Notes: generated by a model not told the origin, from the sequence alone. A stretch of DNA of 64,000 nucleotides from VAZQ01 sp963821505 (GCA_963821505.1 CAWGEH010000034.1:62001-126000), one strand, 5' to 3'. Positions 42,706-52,426 are shown, counted from the first letter of the stretch. Numbers and translations are program-made.

Positions 42706-44961
42706 TTGACACGACATCGGTCGGGCCTTGTCGCTGCACTCGCTTGTGCGGGTCTGCTGGCGCTTACTCATTTTGCTGCGGCCAAGAGCGCGGCGTCTAA
42801 AGGCGGCGCCAAAAGCTCGTCCGCCGCGACCGTAAAAACCGCGGGCAAGGCCGCCAAGCCTTCCCATAAGAGGGCGGCGGCCAAGTCCAACGACAAGTCC
42901 AGGGAAAAGACGTCGGCATCCCGCAAAGGCGCGGTCGCGGCGGCTCCACTGCCGCATGCTCGTCCCGGCGCCGCGGGCGCCCGCCACGACCGCGAGGCGG
43001 TGTCCCGGCCGCCGACGGTACCGCTGGCGCAAGCGCCGGCATCGGACGCCTCCGACGCCGATGTCGCGCTGGTCAGGAGCGCAATCGACAGCCTGCGCAG
43101 CGGCGGCGCCAGCAAGGCGACCAGCGTCGAGGCCACCATCTCGGACCCGGTGGCGCGCAAGCTGGTCGAATGGATCATATTGCGCAGCGACCACAACGGC
43201 GCCGACAGCGCGCGCTACGCCGCCTTTATCGCCGCCAATCCGAGCTGGCCGAGCCTCGCAATGTTCCGCCGCCGCGCCGAGGCGATGCTTTGGGCCGAGG
43301 ACCTCAAGCCGGCGCAGGTCCTGCGCTTCTTCGACGGCTCGCCGCCGCAATCGGCCAGGGGCCGCCTGATCCTGGCGCGCGCGCTGCTGGCGCAGGGCGA
43401 TAGCGAAGGCGGCAGGGCGCAGGTGCGCGAGGCGTGGCGCAACGATTCGATGTCTGCCGATCTCGAGAAGCAAGTGCTCGAGCGCTATTCCGAGTTCCTC
43501 AGCCGCGTCGACCACAAGGCGCGCATGGAGAAGAGGCTCTTCGCCGGCGACAACGAAGCCGCGATGCGGGCCGCGCGCCGACTCGGCGACGCCGAGCTCG
43601 CGATCGCGCGCGCGCGCATCGCGCTCAACGGAAAGGGCGGCAATGCCGGCAAGCTGCTCGAAGCCGTACCGGCGGAAGCACGCAACGATCCCGGTTATCT
43701 CTTCGCCTATGCGCACGTGCTGCGCCACGAGGAGAAGATCGCCAAAGCCGCGGAGGTGATGCTGTCCGCCCCGCACGACCTTGCCCAGATCCACGATGGA
43801 GAGGAATGGTGGGTCGAGCGGCGGATATTGGCGCGCAAGCTGCTCGACATCGGCGATGCCCGCTCCGCGTATTTGGTGGTGCGCGACGCCGCCGAGCCGA
43901 CCAAGGAAAACTCCCGGGTCGAGCGCGATTTCATGGCGGGCTGGATCGCGCTGCGTTTTCTCGATGACCCGGCCACGGCGGCGGCGCACTTCGCCCGCAT
44001 CCAGGACGTGAGCATCCATCCGACCTCGCTGGCGCGTTCCCATTACTGGCTCGGACGCGCGGCCGACGCCGCCCACCGGCCGGATCGGGCGCGCGCCGAG
44101 TACCAGGCGGCGGCGCGCTCTTCGGCTGCCTATTACGGGCAGCTTGCACGCGCGCGTCTCGGGCTTGCCGCGCTCGCGCTGGCGGCGCCGCCGGCGACGC
44201 CGGACAAGCGCGCGAGCGTGGAGCGGCTGGAGCTCGTTCGCGCGCTGGAAATCCTCTACGCGCTCGATGAGCGCTCGCTCGTCATCCCGCTGATGTCTGA
44301 CCTCGGCGACAAGCTCGACGACGTCGGTGCGCTCTCCGCGCTCGGCGAATTGGCGGAGCAGCACCAGGACGCGCGCGGCATGCTGCACCTTGGCAAGGCC
44401 GCCCTGGCGCGCGGCTTGCCGCTCGACTACTACGCGTTTCCGACAGTCGGCGTGCCGCGCTATTCGCCGATCGGCCCCGAGATCGACAGCGCGATGCTGT
44501 TTGCCATCATTCGCCAGGAGAGCGCGTTCAATCCTGCCGACTGGTCGAGCGCCCAGGCGATGGGTCTGATGCAGGTGACGCCGGTCGCCGCGCGCGACAC
44601 CTGCAAGCGCTTCAGCTGTAAATACGACGTCAAACGTCTCAAGAACGACATGCCCTACAACCTTCAACTCGGCGCGGCCGAGCTCGGAGGCGTGATGCAG
44701 GACTATCGCGGCAACTACATCCTGGCGTTCGCGGCCTACAATGCCGGGCGCGGGCGCGTGCAGGAGTGGATCAAGCGGTTCGGCGATCCGCGCGACCCTG
44801 ACGTCGATCCGATCGACTGGGTCGAGCGCATTCCGTTCATGGAAACCCGCAACTACGTGCAGCGCGTGATGGAGAACATGCAGGTCTATCGCACGCGCTT
44901 CGGCAACAACGTGCCGCTCACCATCGAGACCGACCTGCGCCGCGGCGCCATGGCGAACTGA
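42706..44961 (+). CDS. slt: Soluble lytic murein transglycosylase
   Basis: A protein of about 751 residues with a hydrophobic signal (GLVAALACAGLLALTHFAAA), a Lys/Ala/Ser-rich linker to about residue 100, and a long alpha-helical superhelix (to about 590). The C-terminal SLT catalytic domain follows: AIIRQESAFNPADWSSAQAM holds the catalytic Glu, then GLMQVTPVA and AAYNAGRGRVQEWI. It cleaves peptidoglycan to 1,6-anhydromuropeptides in the periplasm. The TTG at 42706 has GGGGGAAG about 5 nt upstream; TTG 42691 would add five residues. It is complete and unbroken. Confidence 0.93.
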   Translation: MTRHRSGLVAALACAGLLALTHFAAAKSAASKGGAKSSSAATVKTAGKAAKPSHKRAAAKSNDKSREKTSASRKGAVAAAPLPHARPGAAGARHDREAVSRPPTVPLAQAPASDASDADVALVRSAIDSLRSGGASKATSVEATISDPVARKLVEWIILRSDHNGADSARYAAFIAANPSWPSLAMFRRRAEAMLWAEDLKPAQVLRFFDGSPPQSARGRLILARALLAQGDSEGGRAQVREAWRNDSMSADLEKQVLERYSEFLSRVDHKARMEKRLFAGDNEAAMRAARRLGDAELAIARARIALNGKGGNAGKLLEAVPAEARNDPGYLFAYAHVLRHEEKIAKAAEVMLSAPHDLAQIHDGEEWWVERRILARKLLDIGDARSAYLVVRDAAEPTKENSRVERDFMAGWIALRFLDDPATAAAHFARIQDVSIHPTSLARSHYWLGRAADAAHRPDRARAEYQAAARSSAAYYGQLARARLGLAALALAAPPATPDKRASVERLELVRALEILYALDERSLVIPLMSDLGDKLDDVGALSALGELAEQHQDARGMLHLGKAALARGLPLDYYAFPTVGVPRYSPIGPEIDSAMLFAIIRQESAFNPADWSSAQAMGLMQVTPVAARDTCKRFSCKYDVKRLKNDMPYNLQLGAAELGGVMQDYRGNYILAFAAYNAGRGRVQEWIKRFGDPRDPDVDPIDWVERIPFMETRNYVQRVMENMQVYRTRFGNNVPLTIETDLRRGAMAN

Positions 44962-45245
44962 CCGCCCGGCGACGATCCCCTTTTCGTGGGCTTGGCACGC
45001 GAGTCGGTTTGATCCAGCCCGCGATTTTCCGGCGCGCGCCATCGACGGACCGGACATGCCCGCACGAAACGGGCCCAGGCGTTTTCGTCGCGTAGCGGAA
45101 CGACGCAGGGATCGGGTCAAACCAAGAAGACCCGCAGCGCGGACATGCTGGTCAGCCGCCGGCATGATGATGCCGGCCAAGCGGACTCCGCACAGAGCGC
45201 GAGTCGCAAAAGGGTGCCGGGTCGAGAACGGCTCAGCGGAGCGGC

Positions 45246-47813
45246 TCAAGACTGTAGCCGTGCGCGCCACAGGGGCTTCAAGAACTCGAGGACCACAAGC
45301 ACGAGGACGCCGGCACCAAGCGTCAACGCCAGATCGTCCACGTGCAGCGGCCCGAAGCCGAAAAGGCCGCGTGCGAACGGCCATAGCAACGTCACGCTCA
45401 ACATCGCCGTAACAGCCAGGACAACCAATGCGAGCGCCGGGTTCGGACGGCGGAGAGCCGTGACCAGCGACGCGCTGAAGGAACGGTTGACGAAGATCAG
45501 GCTGACAATCGTCGTAACCAGCGAAAAGAAAGTCAGTGCCCGTACCTCCTCCTCCGGCATCCCGTGCCTGAAGGCTACGACGAAGATGGCGGCAACGAGC
45601 ACGAAGGCGAAAGCTCCCTGCAGCAGACCCCAGCCAATGAGCGGCCCCGAGAACAGCGGCTGATCAGGGGTGCGCGGCGGTCGGCGCATCACATCGTCCT
45701 CCTCGGTCTCGGCCTCGAAGACGAGCGAACACACGGGGTCGATCACCATCTCCAAAAACGCAATATGGATAGGGGCGAACAAGATCGGTAAGCCGAACAG
45801 CAGCGGCAGCAGCGCCAGTCCCGCGATCGGCACGTGCACGGCAAAGATGAAACCCATCGCCTTGCGGAGATTATCGTAGATGCGACGGCCGAGTCGGACG
45901 GCCGTGACGATCGAGCCGAAATCGTCGTCGAGAAGCACGATCGAAGACGCCTCGCGCGCCACGTCGGTTCCGCGTCCGCCCATGGCAATGCCGATGTGCG
46001 CCGCCTTGAGCGAGGGCGCGTCATTGACGCCGTCCCCGGTCATGGCCACGATGTCGCCGTTCGCCTTGAGCGCGTTGACGATCCGAAGCTTCTGCTCGGG
46101 CATGATCCGCGCGAACACGGTCGCCGTGCGGACGCGCAGGGCCAACGCGGCTTTGCTCAACCGCTCGACCTCTCCGCCTGTCGTGATGTCCTCGGCGTCG
46201 AGTCCGGCCTGGCGCGCGATTGCTCGCGCCGTCGCCAGATAGTCGCCGGTGATCATGACCACCTTGATGCCGGCCGATCGGCATTCGCTCACCGCATCGC
46301 GCACGCCCGGCCGCAGCGGATCGGCAAGGCTGACAAGACCCAGGAATTCGAACCCGAAATCGTGCTGCGAGTCCGGCCATGTCTGCCCAGCGAAGGAGGC
46401 GCGGGCGACGCCCAACACGCGCAGGCCCTGGGCGGCCATGGCGTCCACGGACTGCGTCAGCGCGGCGACGTCCGCGGCGCCGAGGTGGCAAAGGTCGGCG
46501 ATGGCTTCAGGTGCGCCCTTGGCCGCGACGACGAACTCTTGTCCGCCGTCGGCAGTCCGCCACACGTGCGACATGGCGAGGAGACCTGGACGAAGCCCAT
46601 AGGCGTGTACGAGCTTCCATTCGGGGCCATGCAGATGTTCGGTCCCCGCCAATTCTTTGCGTGCGAGATCATGAAACGCCCTCTCCATGGGGTCGAAGGG
46701 GTCGCGCTCGCTGGCGAGAAGGCCGAACGCGACCAGATCATGGAAGGCTTCCGGTATTTTTGCGCCGGACGCCTCTCGGGGCCGGAAAATTTCGCCGCTC
46801 TTGAGCCTGAGCTCGACGATGGACATTCGGTTCTCGGTCAGAGTGCCGGTTTTGTCCGTGCACAACACCGTTGCGGAGCCGAGGCTTTCGATGGCTGCGG
46901 CACGCCGGGTCAGGACACGCGCCCGCGAGATGCGCCAAGCACCCATCGCCATGAACACGGTGAGAACGACCGGGACCTCTTCGGGCAGCATCGACATGCC
47001 GAGCGCGATGCCGGCGAGCACCGCATCGAGCCACCCGCCGCGCAACGAGCCGTAGAGCAACACGGCCAGGACGGTCACCGTCCCACTGACCACGGCGAAC
47101 GCCCGCACAAGTCGCCGGGTCTGTGCCTGCAGCCGCGGCGGCTCGGTCTCTAGAGTGCTCAGCGACTGGCCGATCTTGCCGATTTCGCTCAGTGCGCCGG
47201 TCGCGATCACCTCGCCTATGCCCGTGCCGCGCACAATCAACGAACCGGAAAATACGTACGGCAGGTCATCGCCGCCAGGCCGGCGATCTCGGGAGGGAGC
47301 GACATGACTGCCGGCGATCTTGCGCACGGGAACCGATTCACCCGTCAGCAGCAATTCATCGGTCTGTAGGTCGTGACTTTGAATCAGGACGGCGTCCGCC
47401 GGCACCCGGTCCCCTTCCGCAAGGACAACGAAGTCGCCCCGCACGACCTCGCGTCCCGCGATGCGTCTACGCTCGCCATCGCGAATGACCAGCGCCCGAG
47501 GGCTGGTCAGATCACGCAGCGCCTCCAGAACGCGTTCGGTGCGGGTCTCTTGCACGACGGTGATCACGACCGACATCGTTGCAAAAGCCAGCAGGACGAG
47601 CGCGTCCTGCAGGTCGCCCAGGGCCAGATAGATCGCGCCGCCGCCGAGCAACAGCGCCAGCATCGGCTCACGCATGACTTCGAACAGGATACGAAGCGGC
47701 GTGCGCCGATCCGGCCGGGGCAGCTCATTGTAGCCCTCGGTCTTCAGCCTGGTCTGAACATCTGCCTCGCTAAGGCCGCGGATTGAGGCGAACGACAAGG
47801 GATCGTCAGGCAT
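45246..47813 (-). CDS. Cation-translocating P-type ATPase
   Basis: A protein of about 855 residues: actuator TGES (DELLLTGESVPVRK), phosphorylation site Asp in VLCTDKTGTLTENRM, nucleotide-site motifs, and hinge MTGDGVNDAPSLKAAHIGIA. Membrane motif IV reads SMLPEEVPVVLTVFMAMGAW, unlike the PEGLP of SERCA-type pumps. Helix 6 has FLEMVIDPVCSLVFEAE. These are typical of a bacterial subgroup of uncertain ion specificity related to Ca2+/H+ ATPases. ATG 47813 has AAGAAGG 6 nt upstream; 18 upstream in-frame codons are ignored. A perfect FixK/FNR box lies about 90 bp upstream, suggesting low-oxygen control. Confidence 0.9.
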   Translation of the reverse strand: MPDDPLSFASIRGLSEADVQTRLKTEGYNELPRPDRRTPLRILFEVMREPMLALLLGGGAIYLALGDLQDALVLLAFATMSVVITVVQETRTERVLEALRDLTSPRALVIRDGERRRIAGREVVRGDFVVLAEGDRVPADAVLIQSHDLQTDELLLTGESVPVRKIAGSHVAPSRDRRPGGDDLPYVFSGSLIVRGTGIGEVIATGALSEIGKIGQSLSTLETEPPRLQAQTRRLVRAFAVVSGTVTVLAVLLYGSLRGGWLDAVLAGIALGMSMLPEEVPVVLTVFMAMGAWRISRARVLTRRAAAIESLGSATVLCTDKTGTLTENRMSIVELRLKSGEIFRPREASGAKIPEAFHDLVAFGLLASERDPFDPMERAFHDLARKELAGTEHLHGPEWKLVHAYGLRPGLLAMSHVWRTADGGQEFVVAAKGAPEAIADLCHLGAADVAALTQSVDAMAAQGLRVLGVARASFAGQTWPDSQHDFGFEFLGLVSLADPLRPGVRDAVSECRSAGIKVVMITGDYLATARAIARQAGLDAEDITTGGEVERLSKAALALRVRTATVFARIMPEQKLRIVNALKANGDIVAMTGDGVNDAPSLKAAHIGIAMGGRGTDVAREASSIVLLDDDFGSIVTAVRLGRRIYDNLRKAMGFIFAVHVPIAGLALLPLLFGLPILFAPIHIAFLEMVIDPVCSLVFEAETEEDDVMRRPPRTPDQPLFSGPLIGWGLLQGAFAFVLVAAIFVVAFRHGMPEEEVRALTFFSLVTTIVSLIFVNRSFSASLVTALRRPNPALALVVLAVTAMLSVTLLWPFARGLFGFGPLHVDDLALTLGAGVLVLVVLEFLKPLWRARLQS

Positions 47814-47899
47814 GTCAACCTTCTTAAAGCAGTTGGACGCGAGCGCTCCCCCCCGGAATGGAAGCAATCCGGCTGCCCGTGCAGTCGGGCCAATGGGGT

Positions 47900-47913
47900 T
47901 TGATGCAAATCAA
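47900..47913. promoter_or_regulatory. FNR/FixK-type anaerobox
   Basis: TTGATGCAAATCAA is a perfect TTGAT-N4-ATCAA palindrome in the divergent gap, about 87-100 bp upstream of the P-type ATPase ATG and 75-88 bp upstream of the LTXXQ-type ATG. FNR/FixK regulators in rhizobia bind this motif and activate genes at low oxygen. Either or both genes could be targets. Confidence 0.7.
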
Positions 47914-47987
47914 CGAGCATCGCCACACAGGATGCGACATGGAGACCGTTTGATCGACATTCCTGGCTTCTGATCGGAGGAAGTTCA

Positions 47988-48498
47988 ATGAATCGGTTCA
48001 GTCTAGCGCTGGCGACGGCGATATTGCTGGCACCTCTTATCGGCGCATGGCCGTCGGTCGCGCAGCAGGCGAACACGTCAAATCCGGGTGCGCCTTCCGC
48101 GAATTTGGTTTTGATACCAGGCGCCATGACAGGAACTCGGGACAAGGGGGCCGACCGGATATCGGCGGTTGTGCGCCCCGCTTTCCGTCGGTCTCTATGA
48201 GTGGCGCGTGCAGTGGGTCGAGCGTCTCGTCAAGCCGACCGAGGCACAAAGGGCCCTGTTGAATGACCTGTTGGCGGCATCGACCAAGGCGAAGGAGACG
48301 ATAGCGGCGGCATGTCCAAGAGAACCCGTGGAGACGACGACCGTCCAATTGGCGGTCATGGAAAAGCGCGTGGCCGGACTGCTCGACGCATTGAAGATCG
48401 TCCGGCCGGCATACGATAACTTCTATGCATCGCTCGATGGCTGGCAAAAGGCTCGCCTGGATGCGCTGGGACCGGGACGCCATGGTTGGCGATGGTGA
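47988..48498 (+). CDS. LTXXQ-motif (Spy/CpxP-like) periplasmic protein, frameshifted
   Basis: ATG 47988 has a strong GGAGGAAG site and encodes a signal peptide (MNRFSLALATAILLAPLIGA). Near 48158 the frame shifts by one. The new frame reads RRLCAPLSVGLYEWRVQWVE then RLVKPTEAQRALLNDLLAAS, EKRVAGLLDALKIVRPAYDN and FYASLDGWQKARLDALGPGR. The PTEAQR and WQKAR turns match LTXXQ-type repeats of periplasmic stress chaperones. The repaired length is about 169 residues. It shares the FixK-box intergenic region with the P-type ATPase. Confidence 0.75.
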
Positions 48499-48744
48499 TC
48501 ACGCTGCGGTCGCCGCGGACCGCTGCGACCGTACCAGGAAAGTCATTCTCCGCCGAACGTTCGCTCCGCGCGCGCAAGTGACGCAGCTGCCGACACCGCT
48601 TAGAATCGCGGGGGGCAGGTTGCGCGGCGGGCGCGTCCTCGATCCTTCGCGCGCCAATGTATTGGGTTGACCTCGCCTCCGATCTCCTTCCAACATCGGT
48701 CGGCGTCGATCGGGACGCGTCGGCACGGCTGATGGAGAGATCGC

Positions 48745-49794
48745 ATGGGACGCCGGTATGGCAATATTCTTGAAACGATAGGCAACACGCCGGTAGTCAA
48801 GATCAACAAGCTGGCGCCCGCGGATGCAAACCTCTTCGTCAAGATCGAGGCATTCAACCCCCTGGGCTCGGTCAAGGACCGGCTTGCGCTCGGCGTCATC
48901 GAGGCCGCCGAGCGCGCCGGGCAACTGAAGCCCGGGCAGACCGTCATCGAGGCGACCAGCGGCAACACCGGCATCGGTCTCGCCATGGTGTGCGCGCAAA
49001 AGGGCTATCCGCTGGTCGTGACGATGGCCGAGACCTTCAGCGTCGAACGGCGGAAGCTGATGCGTTTCCTGGGCGCCAAGGTGGTGCTGACTCCGGCGGC
49101 GCAGCGCGGGATGGGCATGGTGACGAAGGCCGTCGAGCTCGCCAAGGAGCGCGGCTGGTTCCTCACGCGTCAGTTCGAAAACGAAGCCAATCCCGACATT
49201 CATTCGCGGACCACGGCGCGGGAAATCCTCGAAGATTTCAAGGGCGAGGCCCTCGACTTCTGGGTCACCGGATATGGAACGGGCGGCACGCTCAAGGGCG
49301 TTTCCCGGATCTTGGCGAAGGAGCGGCCCGATACCAAGATCGTCGTCTGCGAGCCGGAAGAGGCTCAGCTCCTGGGAAGCGGGATCAAGCAGCAGCGCAA
49401 CCCCGACGGCTCCGCCTCGACGGCCCACCCTTCGTTCAAGCCGCACCCGATGCAGGGCTGGACGCCCGATTTCATCCCGAAGCTCACCGCGGACGCGGTC
49501 GACATGGATGTCATCGATCGCATCCTGCCGGTCTCGAACGCCGACGCCTTGCGGTTCAGCCGGGAGCTGGCTCAAAAGGAAGGAATCTTCGTCGGCATCA
49601 CGGCGGGCGCCACGTTTGCCGGTGCGCTCCGCGTCTGCGCGGACGCCCCGAAGGGCTCGACCGTGCTGTGCATGCTGCCGGATACCGGCGAGCGCTACCT
49701 GAGCACCCCGCTGTTCGCGGACATCCCCGCCGACATGACCGAGGAGGAGCTGGCCATTTCGCGCTCGACACCGTCCGCGCAGTTGGGGGTGTGA
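48745..49794 (+). CDS. cysK: Cysteine synthase (O-acetylserine sulfhydrylase)
   Basis: This 349-residue fold-type II PLP enzyme starts MGRRYGNILETIGNTPVVKI. The PLP Lys44 is in NPLGSVKDRLALG, substrate loop TSGNTG is at 71-76, and the phosphate loop is VTGYGTGGTLKGVSRIL. GITAGATFAGAL follows and MLPDTGERYLSTPLF is the usual C-terminal signature. It makes cysteine from O-acetylserine and sulfide. The ATG has GGAGAG upstream. The aminotransferase starts 11 bp downstream, so they may be co-transcribed. The family is certain; a cystathionine-beta-synthase-like role is less likely. Confidence 0.94.
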   Translation: MGRRYGNILETIGNTPVVKINKLAPADANLFVKIEAFNPLGSVKDRLALGVIEAAERAGQLKPGQTVIEATSGNTGIGLAMVCAQKGYPLVVTMAETFSVERRKLMRFLGAKVVLTPAAQRGMGMVTKAVELAKERGWFLTRQFENEANPDIHSRTTAREILEDFKGEALDFWVTGYGTGGTLKGVSRILAKERPDTKIVVCEPEEAQLLGSGIKQQRNPDGSASTAHPSFKPHPMQGWTPDFIPKLTADAVDMDVIDRILPVSNADALRFSRELAQKEGIFVGITAGATFAGALRVCADAPKGSTVLCMLPDTGERYLSTPLFADIPADMTEEELAISRSTPSAQLGV

Positions 49795-49804
49795 AAGGTC
49801 CAAA

Positions 49805-51007
49805 GTGGGGATCGAGCCGATGTCCGTCGTGTCAGCGCGAGCAAGGGCGGCAGATGCGGCATTCGCCGTTGTGAAAAAATTCTATTTCAACTCGCGCTAT
49901 GGCGAGCGGCGGCTCGAGCCCGGCATCTGCGATTTCACCTTCGGCAATCCGCACGAAATGCCGCTCGACGGGCTCGTCGCCGCGCTGCGCAAGCAGGCGG
50001 TGCCGCGCGACGAAAACTGGTTCGCCTACAAGACGAGCGAAGCGCGCCCGCAGGCGTTTCTGGCCGAGAAGGTCGGGCAGGAGCTAGATCTCGCCTTCGC
50101 GCCGGAGGACATCGCGCTCACCGCCGGAGCCTTCGCAGCCATCACGGTGGCATTGCGACTGCTGCTGGACGCCGGCGACGAGGCGGTCTTCTCTGAACCA
50201 GCCTGGTTCTGCTACGAGCCGATGCTGCTCGCCGCCGACGCCGTGCCGCGCAAGGTCGATCTCAAGGCGCCGGCCTTCGATCTCGATCTCGCCGCGATCG
50301 AGGCGGCGATCGGCCCCCGGACCCGGCTGGTGATCGTCAATACGCCGCACAATCCGACCGGGCGGATCTACGATCGCGAAACGCTGCAGGAGCTTGCTCG
50401 CCTGCTCGAGCGCGCCTCGGCCAGGATCGGCCGTCGTGTGTTCCTGCTGTCGGATGAGCCGTACCGGCGCCTGCGCTTCGATGGGCGCCACTTCACCAGC
50501 CCGGCGAAGCTCTATCCGTGGACGCTGATTTCCTACAGCTACGGCAAGGTTCTGCTCGCGCCCGGCCAGCGGCTCGGCTATCTCGCGATCTCTCCGCTGA
50601 TGCCGGCGGCGGAACGAAAGACGCTCTGCGACATGATGTTTTCCGCCCAGATGGCGCTGGGATGGTGCTTCCCAAGCGCGCTGATGCAGTACGCGGTGCC
50701 CGACCTCGAAAGCCTGTCGATCGACCAGAAAGCGCTCGCGCGCCGGCGCGACCGGTTCACGGCAACGCTTGCAAGGGCCGGCTACGATGTCTTGGCGCCC
50801 GAGGGCACTTTCTATCTCTGGAGCAGGTGGCCCAAGGGCGACCCCGACCACTTTTGGAATGCGCTCGCCGATCGTGATGTCTTCGTCATGCCGGGCACCG
50901 TCATGAACTCGCCAGACTACTTCCGTATCAGCCTGACAGCGTCGGACGCGATGGTCGACCGCGCACTGCCGGTATTCGAGGACGTGGCGCGGCGGCCGGA
51001 ACACTAA
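49805..51007 (+). CDS. Class I/II pyridoxal-phosphate aminotransferase
   Basis: This 400-residue fold-type I aminotransferase has FTFGNPHEMPLDGLVAALRK, TAGAFAAITVALRLLLDAGD, VIVNTPHNPTGRIYDRE (substrate and cofactor Asn), LLSDEPYRRLRF (PLP Asp), and the Schiff-base Lys in ISYSYGKVLLAPGQRLGYLA (about residue 248). It ends FVMPGTVMNSPDYFRISLTA. GTG 49805 has AAAGG 6 nt upstream; ATG 49820 is the alternative. The specific amino donor is unknown. Closeness to cysK suggests amino acid metabolism. Confidence 0.9.
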   Translation: MGIEPMSVVSARARAADAAFAVVKKFYFNSRYGERRLEPGICDFTFGNPHEMPLDGLVAALRKQAVPRDENWFAYKTSEARPQAFLAEKVGQELDLAFAPEDIALTAGAFAAITVALRLLLDAGDEAVFSEPAWFCYEPMLLAADAVPRKVDLKAPAFDLDLAAIEAAIGPRTRLVIVNTPHNPTGRIYDRETLQELARLLERASARIGRRVFLLSDEPYRRLRFDGRHFTSPAKLYPWTLISYSYGKVLLAPGQRLGYLAISPLMPAAERKTLCDMMFSAQMALGWCFPSALMQYAVPDLESLSIDQKALARRRDRFTATLARAGYDVLAPEGTFYLWSRWPKGDPDHFWNALADRDVFVMPGTVMNSPDYFRISLTASDAMVDRALPVFEDVARRPEH

Positions 51008-51076
51008 TTTAGTGTGGTAGAGCGTATCGCGATTTCGACCCGATCGGGATGCGCTCCAGTCAACCGGGAGAAGGCG

Positions 51077-51385
51077 ATGGCCAAATTTGCGTTGTACGTT
51101 CCGCTCCAGGCGAAACCGGGCAAGGAGAAGGAGGTCGCCGATTTTCTGCGTTCCGCCGTGCCTTTGGTGAACGCCGAGCCGGGCACGGTCTCGTGGTACG
51201 CCATTCAAGAGGGGCCGTCCTCCTTTGCCATCTTCGACACGTTCGATGACGAGGCCGGTCGCGCCGCGCATCTCAACGGGAAGGTGGCGGCGGCCTTGAT
51301 GGAAAAGGCCAAGGCCGGCGATCTGTTCGCCAAAATGCCGGAGATCCACAAGATCGACATTCTCGCTGACAAACGTCCAAAATGA
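51077..51385 (+). CDS. Antibiotic biosynthesis monooxygenase (ABM) domain protein
   Basis: This 102-residue ferredoxin-like dimeric alpha-beta barrel protein reads MAKFALYVPLQAKPGKEKEV, ADFLRSAVPLVNAEPGTVSW, YAIQEGPSSFAIFDTFDDEA and AAHLNGKVAAALMEKAKAGD. It resembles quinol-type ABM or YgiN-like proteins; cofactor and substrate cannot be told. ATG 51077 has GGGAGAAGG 3-5 nt upstream; the upstream in-frame read to 51014 is not homologous. Confidence 0.88.
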   Translation: MAKFALYVPLQAKPGKEKEVADFLRSAVPLVNAEPGTVSWYAIQEGPSSFAIFDTFDDEAGRAAHLNGKVAAALMEKAKAGDLFAKMPEIHKIDILADKRPK

Positions 51386-51439
51386 CGGCTCCCGCGGCGG
51401 CGTGCACGAACCTCCGTCGGGAGGCCGATGTAGGCCGGT

Positions 51440-51683
51440 GTGCCTGGGCGTGCGGCGCACACCCTTTCCCCGCAGAGCCTCAACCAGAACAAGGCCGCTC
51501 TCGAGGGCTTGCTTGTGATCACCCGGAAGGCGTTCGATGGCATTGATCATCAGGCGTCGCTTATTCGCGAGCGTTCCATGTCGCTGGCGGAAGAAACGCT
51601 GCGAAACACGTTCGACTTCACTCAGAAGCAGCGTTTGGGCCCGGCGCTTGCGAAATGGCACGGGAGCGTCCAGGAACAATTCG
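51440..51683 (+). pseudogene. Phasin-like fragment
   Basis: The stretch LNQNKAALEGLLVITRKAFD, GIDHQASLIRERSMSLAEET and LRNTFDFTQK (about 51479-51628) follows the helix pattern of phasin_2 proteins. After this the likeness stops abruptly, and no complete phasin can be rebuilt in any frame. No good ribosome site precedes it. It is probably a remnant of a second phasin gene, or a gene broken by sequence error. Confidence 0.45.
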
Positions 51684-51732
51684 CGTGGCGCAAGTGTTGG
51701 CGTCGGGGGGGCCACTATGGGAAGGCACTACA

Positions 51733-51945
51733 ATGCTTTACAAAGGTGTTGCCGCTGTTGTTGCCGCGGCGTTGGTGGTGACGGCATTCTCCCTGCCGGC
51801 TGATGCTCGCGCCAAGAAGCAAAAGCGATACGAGGTGCAAACGCCGTCGCTGGACGGCCGCATAACGGGCCGGCCGCGGACCTGCGGCTACGAGACGTTT
51901 CAATATGACGGATGGGGAGTCCCCTATGGCCCCTATTGCCATTGA
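51733..51945 (+). CDS. Small exported protein of unknown function
   Basis: This 70-residue protein has GGGAAGG about 8 nt before ATG 51733, a clear signal peptide (MLYKGVAAVVAAALVVTAFS, cut after SLPADA) and a short basic mature part, KKQKRYEVQTPSLDGRITGR and PRTCGYETFQYDGWGVPYGP, ending in YCH. Two cysteines may form a disulfide. Similar small secreted proteins with Tyr/Gly-rich ends are common in Bradyrhizobiaceae. No function is known. Confidence 0.65.
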   Translation: MLYKGVAAVVAAALVVTAFSLPADARAKKQKRYEVQTPSLDGRITGRPRTCGYETFQYDGWGVPYGPYCH

Positions 51946-52426
51946 GCCGCTGACAACGCTCGCGGATACCCCGGCGCCGAAAGCGCCGCCCGCTGTCGTT
52001 CGGCGAATCAAGGTTTCCGGCGGCACCAAGCGCAAAATGATCCAGCAATTCCGACCGTTCGGCTGCGGGATGGTGATTCGCCTTTGCATCCATTGAGGCT
52101 ATCCGGCGCGGCAACCTCCGCCCGCGGACTCGTGCCTCGTGATTTCCCTTGACAACGTAACGAGAATCACCTATTGGAAGCGCATTCTCCAGAGATGCGC
52201 TTGAATACGAACGCCGGCCGGCGGGGCATCCATGGTGCCGGGCGGGCGGGCCTGTCGCGCGCAGCCGGTGGTGTCTTCCCCGGAGTCGCTTGCGCGTGGA
52301 AGCGCCGGCGCATGTTCCGGAAGAAGCCTGCGGCTTCGCCGCCCGCCGTTGGGCGGAAGCTCCTTTTCACGTTCCTCGACCTGAGAGTGGCGTCCGGGCA
52401 TCGCTCCGCACGCCGACGCGAGGTCG
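51946..52426. other. Non-coding region before phage remnant
   Basis: About 480 bp without a supported gene. TTGACA at about 52150 followed by an AT-rich patch could be a promoter, but this is weak. No attachment-site repeat or integrase was recognised. Confidence 0.4.

Noticed and set aside
42643..45384. A 913-codon open frame on the minus strand
   Set aside because: It is fully antisense to the lytic transglycosylase, which has clear signal peptide and catalytic motifs.
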